DNA of 64,000 bases, taken from contig NZ_JAUSUL010000001.1 in the NCBI RefSeq assembly GCF_030814015.1, positions 248,001 through 312,000 of the forward strand, in the 5' to 3' direction. The notes under the pieces are model-generated. The model was given only the letters and a program-made list of their open reading frames with translations. It was not told where the DNA came from and searched no databases. The stretch is from Amorphus orientalis. GTDB lineage: Bacteria; Pseudomonadota; Alphaproteobacteria; Rhizobiales; Amorphaceae. Position numbers and translations under genes: made by a program. Shown here piece by piece: positions 59,037-64,000 of the stretch (position 1 is its first letter; every line of letters starts with the position of its first letter).

Positions 59037-60344
59037 TTATTGGCCGGAGGCGCCCTGGCCGCCGCACTGGCCGGTCTCGGTGTTGAAGTTTCCGCAGGAC
59101 ATCGGCGCGCGCCAATCGGAGATCAGCGGCTTGGAGTCCGGCAGGTAGTCCGACCACGCGTCGCCCGGCACCAGGCCCGGCGTCTCCCAGACGATGCCGA
59201 ACTGGCCGTCGTCGAGGATTTCGCCGATCAGTACCGGCTTGGTGATGTGGTGGTTCGGCATCATCGCCGAATAGCCGCCGGAGAGGTTCGGCACGGCCAC
59301 GCCGATCATCGCGTCGATGACGGCGTCGGGATCGGTGGTGCCGGCCTTCTTCACGGCTTCGACCCACATGTTGAAGCCGATATAGTGGGCCTCCATCGGG
59401 TCGTTGGTGACGCGGTTGTCGTCGCCGATGAAGTCGAGCCAGTTTTCGATGAACGCGTCATTCTCCGGCGTATCCACCGACATGAAGTAGTTCCAGGCGG
59501 CGAGATGGCCGACCAGCGGAGCGGTGTCGATGCCGGCGAGTTCCTCCTCGCCGACGGAGAAGGCGACGACCGGAATGTCGGTTGCCTCGATCCCCTGGTT
59601 CGCGAGCTCCTTGTAGAACGGCACGTTGGCGTCGCCGTTGATGGTGGAGACAACCGCCGTCTTCTTGCCGGTCGAGCCGAAGGTCTTGATCTCCGACACG
59701 ATCGACTGCCAGTCGGAATGGCCGAACGGCGTGTAGTTGATCATGATGTCTTCGTCGGCGACGCCGCTGTCCTTGAGGTACTGCTCGAGGATCTTGTTGG
59801 TCGTGCGCGGGTAGACATAGTCGGTACCGGCCAGCACCCAGCGCTCGACGCCCTGGTCCATCAGGTAGTCGACGGCGGGGATCGCCTGCTGGTTCGGGGC
59901 GGCGCCGGTGTAGAAGATGTTGCGGGAGGATTCCTCGCCCTCGTACTGCACCGGATAGAACAGGATGCCGTTGAGTTCCTCGAACACCGGCAGCACGGAT
60001 TTCCGCGAGACCGAAGTCCAGCTTCCGAAGACGGCCGCGACCTCATCCTGGGAAAGCAGCTGGCGCGCCTTTTCCGCAAAGAGCGGCCAGTCGGAGGCCG
60101 GGTCCACGACGACGGCCTCGAGCTGCTTGCCGAGCAGTCCGCCCTTGGCGTTCTGCTCCTCGATCAGCATCAGCATCACGTCTTTGAGAGTGGTTTCCGA
60201 AATCGCCATCGTTCCCGACAGCGAGTGCAGGATGCCCACCTTGATGGTGTCGTCGTCCTGCGCCAGCGCGGCGCCCGTCGCCGCGCCGGTCAGGCACAAC
60301 GAAAGCGCGATCGGGCGCGCCGTTTTACGAATGAAGCCCAGCAT
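59037..60344 (-). CDS. urtA: Urea ABC transporter substrate-binding protein UrtA
   Basis: A 435-residue periplasmic binding protein. Signal peptide residues 1-28 (LSLCLTGAATGAALAQ). The mature start IKVGILHSLSGTMAISET, FYPVQYEGEESSRNIFYTGA in parts, and DYVYPRTTNKI are typical of UrtA/FmdD-like binders. The C terminus has a CGNFNTETGQCGG cysteine pair. ATG at 60344 has GAGGAGGG upstream. It heads urtABCDE and has a sigma-54 box upstream, in keeping with expression under nitrogen limitation. Confidence 0.96.
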   Translation of the reverse strand: MLGFIRKTARPIALSLCLTGAATGAALAQDDDTIKVGILHSLSGTMAISETTLKDVMLMLIEEQNAKGGLLGKQLEAVVVDPASDWPLFAEKARQLLSQDEVAAVFGSWTSVSRKSVLPVFEELNGILFYPVQYEGEESSRNIFYTGAAPNQQAIPAVDYLMDQGVERWVLAGTDYVYPRTTNKILEQYLKDSGVADEDIMINYTPFGHSDWQSIVSEIKTFGSTGKKTAVVSTINGDANVPFYKELANQGIEATDIPVVAFSVGEEELAGIDTAPLVGHLAAWNYFMSVDTPENDAFIENWLDFIGDDNRVTNDPMEAHYIGFNMWVEAVKKAGTTDPDAVIDAMIGVAVPNLSGGYSAMMPNHHITKPVLIGEILDDGQFGIVWETPGLVPGDAWSDYLPDSKPLISDWRAPMSCGNFNTETGQCGGQGASGQ

Positions 60345-60402
60345 GATCCCTCCTCATGAAGACATTGAATCTCGATTGCGTTGCCGAAGGCGCATTCGGC
60401 GT

Positions 60403-60418
60403 TGCAACAAGGATGCCA
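60403..60418 (-). promoter_or_regulatory. Sigma-54 promoter of urtABCDE
   Basis: On the minus strand TGGCATC, four bases, TTGCA; the invariant GG and GC are exactly ten bases apart. Transcription would start about 45-50 nt before the urtA ATG. GTGCAC at 60452-60457, further upstream in the operon, might be part of an NtrC site but is too short to call. Confidence 0.72.
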
Positions 60419-60627
60419 GTGCCCGGAGAGGGTGAGGCCGGGTGTCGAATCGTGCACAAAGGCGGCCGGTGGGCGATCCGGTCGCCTAATTTCTAGTCAG
60501 ATTTGGGGGGTGTGCTGACGACGGAGTGTGCGATCCGCCGTGGTTCGCCCAGAGGCTGCATCTGCTCGGGTGTGAGCTGTCTGCCCGCTCGGATGCCTCC
60601 GTCTGGGCCCAGGCGGCACAGGTCCGC

Positions 60628-60867
60628 TCACCGCGATCGCGCCGGTGCGTACTCTCCATCGCGCCAGTTGCGGGCACGCATGCGCGGCGCCAGCTTCCAG
60701 CCGATGAACGGCGTCGTCACGAACGCTGCCACGATGACAATCGGCAGCAGGACGGCCGCGTGGGCTTCCAGCGCTGGCACATAGAGGACCAGCAGGGCGC
60801 CCACGCCGAACACCACGGCGTTGGCCATCATCGAGACGAGCGCTGCGATATAGGTTCTCGTCTTCAT
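60628..60867 (-). CDS. Small two-TM membrane protein, likely stress-regulated
   Basis: A 79-residue protein with two hydrophobic helices, residues 6-30 and 37-57, followed by a basic, positively charged tail (KLAPRMRARNWRDGEY). I do not recognise a named family. ATG at 60867 has GGAG upstream. An exact EcfG-type promoter lies 35 bp upstream, which places it in the general stress regulon by inference. It lies between urtA and the globin-coupled chemotaxis gene, all on the minus strand. Confidence 0.75.
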   Translation of the reverse strand: MKTRTYIAALVSMMANAVVFGVGALLVLYVPALEAHAAVLLPIVIVAAFVTTPFIGWKLAPRMRARNWRDGEYAPARSR

Positions 60868-60901
60868 GTCGGAACTCCATGCCGATAACTCGGACATGGG
60901 A

Positions 60902-60927
60902 AACGACGACAGCGCGGCCGCGGTTCC
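60902..60927 (-). promoter_or_regulatory. EcfG-type promoter of the two-TM protein gene
   Basis: On the minus strand GGAAC (60923-60927), 17 bases, CGTT (60902-60905), an exact match to the EcfG consensus. Transcription would start near 60895, about 28 nt before the ATG at 60867. Confidence 0.7.
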
Positions 60928-60996
60928 CGCCGCGCGCCGGACCCAGGCCCGAGGGCCCGTCCGGTCGGGGCGCGAGCGGCCTGATCCGAACCCGCG

Positions 60997-62370
60997 TCAG
61001 GCTGCGCGGATCTTGGCGAGGAAACCGGCAACACCCGTGCGCAGTTGCTCCGACTGACGGCCGAGCTCCGACGCCGCGCCGACGAGCGAGTCGGCGGAGT
61101 TGCTGGTTTCCTGCACCCCTTCCATCACCTCGTGGATGGTGGCGGAAACCGAGGCTGCGCTGCGTGCCGTATCGCCGATGTTGGTGCTGATATCGGATGT
61201 GGCGACGTTCTGCTGCTCGACGGCGGCCGAAATCGAGGCCGAGGAGTCGTTGACCGATTCGATGGACTGACCGACGCGATCGATGGCGTCCACCGCGGTC
61301 TTCATCACCGCCTGGATGTTGCTGATCTGGCCGGAGATCTCTTCCGTTGCCCGGGCCGTCTGGTTGGCGAGGCTCTTCACCTCGCTCGCCACCACGGCGA
61401 ACCCCTTGCCCGCATCGCCGGCGCGGGCGGCCTCGATGGTGGCGTTGAGGGCGAGCAGGTTGGTCTGGGAGGCGACGCTCTCGATCAGGTTGACGATTTC
61501 CCCGATCTTCTCGGCGGCGGCGGAGAGTTCCTGCATCGTCGAGGCTGCGGATCGGGCGTCGGCGGACACGCCCGAGGAGGTGCGGGCCGCGTCATGGACC
61601 CGGGAGGAGATTTCCCGGATGGAATGGGTCAACTGGCCGGCTGCCGCGGACACGGACTGGGCGGTCGCAGCCATTTCTTCCGAGGCGGCCGCCATCGTCG
61701 AGGTCCGGTCGGCGGTCGTTTCGGCGGTGCGGGACATCGATTTCGCCGTGACGGCGAGTTCTTCCGAGGCCGCCGCCAGCGTTTCCGCGATCGCGCCCAC
61801 CTCGCGTTCGAATTCCTGGGCCATCCGCTCCTGTTCGGTGCGTTTGGTCGTAATCCGGATCTCGTCCATGCGGGAAATGCAGAGGTCCATGTCGAGCATC
61901 GCCGCCTTGATCAGGCAGTCGATGCCGCGCTCCGTGGCTGCCGCACCCGATTTGCCACCCAGGAAGCGCTTGCCGGCGCCGGCCCGGCTCACGGCCTGCA
62001 CCATCGCGGAGACGAGTTTTGCATAGCCGCCGAAATACCATTCCGGGCGCAGTCCGAGGCGCGCGTGGGCGTCGCCGATGCGCTCGACCGACTTGATGTA
62101 GTCGTCGCCGAAGTCCGCGGTCATGATCCGCATCCAGTGCTCGAACTGCTTTTCGCGGGCGTGCCGACGCATCGCGTCGTTCGCGAAGGTGGCGTTCGCC
62201 TCCGGCTGCTTGGCGATGTCGGTGTAGAACTGGTCCAGGATCTTCGGCAGCTCTCGTTCAATCAGTGGCTTCAGATCGCGCAGAACCTGCCGGGCCTGGG
62301 CGTCGAAGCCGGTGAACTCGAAGCGCTTCTTCAGATCGGTCGTTCCTTGCGTCGTCATTGCCGAAGTCAT
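60997..62370 (-). CDS. Globin-coupled methyl-accepting chemotaxis protein (HemAT-like)
   Basis: A 457-residue cytosolic receptor without membrane segments. The N-terminal protoglobin domain (residues about 15-170) has the family pattern [20 protein letters not shown], whose His binds haem. The C-terminal methyl-accepting domain (residues 200-455) has the hairpin [20 protein letters not shown] (near 310-330) that contacts CheA/CheW. It probably senses O2, NO or redox and directs aerotaxis. Starts at 62370 and 62358 are both possible. No other chemotaxis genes are in the window. Confidence 0.92.
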   Translation of the reverse strand: MTSAMTTQGTTDLKKRFEFTGFDAQARQVLRDLKPLIERELPKILDQFYTDIAKQPEANATFANDAMRRHAREKQFEHWMRIMTADFGDDYIKSVERIGDAHARLGLRPEWYFGGYAKLVSAMVQAVSRAGAGKRFLGGKSGAAATERGIDCLIKAAMLDMDLCISRMDEIRITTKRTEQERMAQEFEREVGAIAETLAAASEELAVTAKSMSRTAETTADRTSTMAAASEEMAATAQSVSAAAGQLTHSIREISSRVHDAARTSSGVSADARSAASTMQELSAAAEKIGEIVNLIESVASQTNLLALNATIEAARAGDAGKGFAVVASEVKSLANQTARATEEISGQISNIQAVMKTAVDAIDRVGQSIESVNDSSASISAAVEQQNVATSDISTNIGDTARSAASVSATIHEVMEGVQETSNSADSLVGAASELGRQSEQLRTGVAGFLAKIRAA

Positions 62371-62726
62371 TTCCTTTGGCCGCGCAGGATCGCGCGGGCG
62401 ACAGTAGGAGGAGGGTGCGTCGAGCGCTGCCCCACGGGTGCACGCGTTCAACCATGGCTGATGGCCGGGGAGGCGCGCTTTGGGAGAACCACCGCCTGCA
62501 CGCCGAAAAACGAAAGCGTGATCTGCGGTCGGTGACACGTTGCGCTGGATTAGCTTGTGCTAACCTTGCATGCTTCAGGTTGCCGGAGGATCCAGATGCG
62601 ATCTGCGCGCGTATTGGATAGTTTCACGAAATATATCGTGCCGAGCGGGCTCGGGGGCGCGGTCATCTGCGACGGTCCGATCATCGCCACCCTGACGTGC
62701 GCCTGTGGCAGCGACCGGTCCCGGGA
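62371..62726. other. Intergenic region between the globin receptor and GntR genes
   Basis: 356 bp. It carries the promoter of the receptor gene and one small open frame with a ribosome site on the plus strand (next entry). The short run at 62615-62645 is A+T-rich. Confidence 0.35.
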
Positions 62727-62781
62727 TCAGACGCTTGAGCGTCGGCGCCCCGCGTCGGGCCGGTCCCCGGCCGCCTTCTGA
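62596..62781 (+). CDS. Candidate small protein of unknown function
   Basis: A possible 61-residue frame starting MRSARVLDSFTKYIVPSG. GGAGG lies six bases before the ATG. It includes Cys residues (CDG, CAC) in a mildly hydrophobic middle and a basic end. It overlaps the end of the oppositely directed GntR gene by 55 bases, and the last third looks like the antisense of that gene. No homologue is recognised. Confidence 0.25.
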   Translation: MRSARVLDSFTKYIVPSGLGGAVICDGPIIATLTCACGSDRSRDQTLERRRPASGRSPAAF

Positions 62782-63443
62782 GTGGCGAAGAAATGGGCTT
62801 CCGCGTCTTCGATGAAGATCCGCACGGCCGCCTCGACGGCGTCGGCGTCCCGGTGCCGGAAGGCTGCGGTCATGCGGTCGAGGCCGGACATGACGACGTC
62901 CCGTGTGGCCGGGCTCTTCAGGGTCGCGAGGCGGACCGTCTGCACCTGATCGGCAAAGCGCGAAATGGTGGCCGCAAGGCGCCAGTTGGGTTCGGCCTCC
63001 AGCCAGATCTGGCGGTACTGCATGTTGGCCAGGCCCATCTCGTCGGCGTCCTGGTCCCGGTGGGCACGACGGGCGCGCTCGTATGCGGTCACCAGATCGG
63101 CTTCCGCACGATCCGACAGGTGGCGGGCCGCGTTGGCCGCAGCCGTTGGTTCCAGCAGCTTGCGGATCTCGAAAATGTCGGCGACGTCCTGCATGGACAG
63201 CTTCGGCAGCACGAAGCCGCGGGTGGTCCCGGCGAGATAGCCTTCGCTGACGAGTTCCAGCAGGGCTTCGCGAACCGGCATCCGCGACACACCCATCCGG
63301 CTCGCGATCTCCAGGTCGACCAGGCGCGTATCGGGGCCGATCTCGCCGTGCTGTATCTTCCGGCGGATGGTGTCGCGGACCTGCTGGCGCAGGCTGGTCT
63401 GTCTCGGCGCCATCTTGTGCGCGGCCCGGTCCCGACTGGTCAC
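62727..63443 (-). CDS. GntR-family (FadR/FCD type) transcriptional regulator
   Basis: A 238-residue regulator. The winged helix occupies residues 15-80 (TSLRQQVRDTIRRKI, GVSRMPVREALLELVSEGYL). The all-helical FCD ligand domain spans residues 85-215, with metal-binding candidates Asp/His around residue 115-200 (DLVTAYERARRAHRD). A GTG at 63443 with AGGAGG six bases upstream is the best start; an ATG ten codons later is possible. It is divergent from the partial gene at the right edge, its most likely target. Confidence 0.92.
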   Translation of the reverse strand: MTSRDRAAHKMAPRQTSLRQQVRDTIRRKIQHGEIGPDTRLVDLEIASRMGVSRMPVREALLELVSEGYLAGTTRGFVLPKLSMQDVADIFEIRKLLEPTAAANAARHLSDRAEADLVTAYERARRAHRDQDADEMGLANMQYRQIWLEAEPNWRLAATISRFADQVQTVRLATLKSPATRDVVMSGLDRMTAAFRHRDADAVEAAVRIFIEDAEAHFFATQKAAGDRPDAGRRRSSV

Positions 63444-63636
63444 CTGTGTCCTCCTGGGTGCAGTGCACCGATTCTATCCGGTCCGCGGCGCCGGCCAAAG
63501 CGCGGCGGACGCATCGGCGCTTTCGGACGCCGTTGCATGGAAGGGCTCGAGCCTCGGCACGATCCGTGTAAGGTCTGCGTCGACCGGTCATCCGGCATGG
63601 CGCCGGAGGCTTTGACCCGACAACGGAGACACGTGA

Positions 63637-64000
63637 ATGGAATGGACATATGAGGTCGCGGTGACAAGCGCAACCGAGACGTCCGATGCGCTGGAGCGCT
63701 GGTTCCGCGCCGGCCCCCTCGCCGCGCTGGCCGGGTTGGACGGTTTCCGCCACGTTGATCTCTATGTGCCCGCCGAGGGCGAATCCGCCGATCCCTACAA
63801 CCACGACAAGGCGGGTCCGGCGCTGCTGCTCCAGATTGTTTTCGCGACCCGGGAGGCTCTGATCGACGCCGTCCGGAGCTTTCGCATCGCCGCCGCCTTC
63901 GGTTCGCTTCCCGACGGCGCGACGGCCACCGGCACGGCATTCGAGCGCCGGCTGTATCCGGTCGCGGACGGAACGGAGCCGGCTCGGCTCGAAGCCCCGT
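63637..64000 (+). CDS. Partial unidentified gene at the right edge
   Basis: An open frame from ATG 63637 running off the window after 121 codons, preceded by GGAG at eight bases. Codon use resembles real genes (strong third-position G/C). The translation begins MEWTYEVAVTSATETSDALE and includes DLYVPAEGESADPYNHDKAG and LLLQIVFATREALIDAV. The pattern (DLY...PALLLQIVFATREAL) hints at a ferredoxin-like dimeric alpha/beta-barrel protein of the EthD kind, but I do not recognise the family firmly. Its divergence from a GntR/FCD regulator suggests a catabolic function. Confidence 0.6.
   Translation, partial: MEWTYEVAVTSATETSDALERWFRAGPLAALAGLDGFRHVDLYVPAEGESADPYNHDKAGPALLLQIVFATREALIDAVRSFRIAAAFGSLPDGATATGTAFERRLYPVADGTEPARLEAP

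Overview
The window is a GC-rich (roughly two-thirds G+C) chromosomal segment from an alphaproteobacterium, almost certainly of the order Hyphomicrobiales (Rhizobiales). The evidence is the set of lineage-typical genes: class I lysyl-tRNA synthetase, a TIGR02300/FYDLN protein, CarD next to an RpoH2-type sigma factor, 7Fe ferredoxin FdxA, aerobic cobaltochelatase subunits CobS/CobT, the PhyR-NepR-EcfG general stress switch and many GTGA/ATGA coupled genes. I cannot name a genus. The content is core housekeeping and metabolism. I see no prophage, transposase, integrase or CRISPR array. The right edge cuts an open reading frame.

Layout. 1-4.6 kb: Zn alcohol dehydrogenase behind a TetR-type palindrome, DUF952-pyrD, a LexA-like S24 regulator and a degenerate SNase-like membrane protein. 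4.6-9.6 kb: lysK, a TerB protein, 3-hydroxybutyrate dehydrogenase, Zur and an EamA exporter. 9.7-14.6 kb: ispG, a divergent HxlR regulator/FMN reductase pair, a sterol desaturase-like protein and a phytase-like esterase. 14.7-20.4 kb: tandem repeats abutting tRNA-Ala(GGC), a TIGR02300 protein, aroA-cmk-rpsA and a DUF3096 peptide. 20.5-34.4 kb: rpoH2, carD, fdxA, S4 protein, SUV3-like helicase, DUF3108, rpmB, queuosine precursor transporter, a second phytase-like protein, cobT, cobS and a J-domain protein. 34.7-46.8 kb: argG, MFS transporter, dienelactone hydrolase, M48 lipoprotein, a second SNase-like protein, hbd, etfA, etfB, cobalamin adenosyltransferase, a UbiH-type hydroxylase and tesB. 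47.1-54.4 kb: glnK-amtB, phyR/nepR-ecfG, thioesterase, DUF4336 and SulP plus an XRE regulator. 54.6-64 kb: urtABCDE, a two-TM small protein, a globin-coupled chemotaxis protein, a GntR regulator and a partial gene.

How the parts work together. Nitrogen scavenging is represented by glnK-amtB and urtABCDE; urtA has a well-spaced sigma-54 box and glnK a weaker one. The stress circuit phyR / nepR-ecfG has an EcfG-type promoter (GGAAC-N16/17-CGTT) on each side of the divergent region. The same motif occurs upstream of a two-membrane-segment small protein and, unexpectedly, inside the terminator hairpin of carD just ahead of rpoH2, which suggests a cascade EcfG to RpoH2. Fatty-acid/PHB metabolism is served by bdhA, hbd, etfAB and tesB.

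The most striking unexplained signal is a 279-bp stretch (26984-27262) of a 784-bp gene-free region carrying twelve GANTC sites, the CcrM methylation target of alphaproteobacteria, several of them spaced 8-11 bp apart. Other signals worth checking are the tRNA-abutting 146-bp tandem repeat, palindromes upstream of terB and the DUF3096 gene, and mutually exclusive hairpins in the argG leader.
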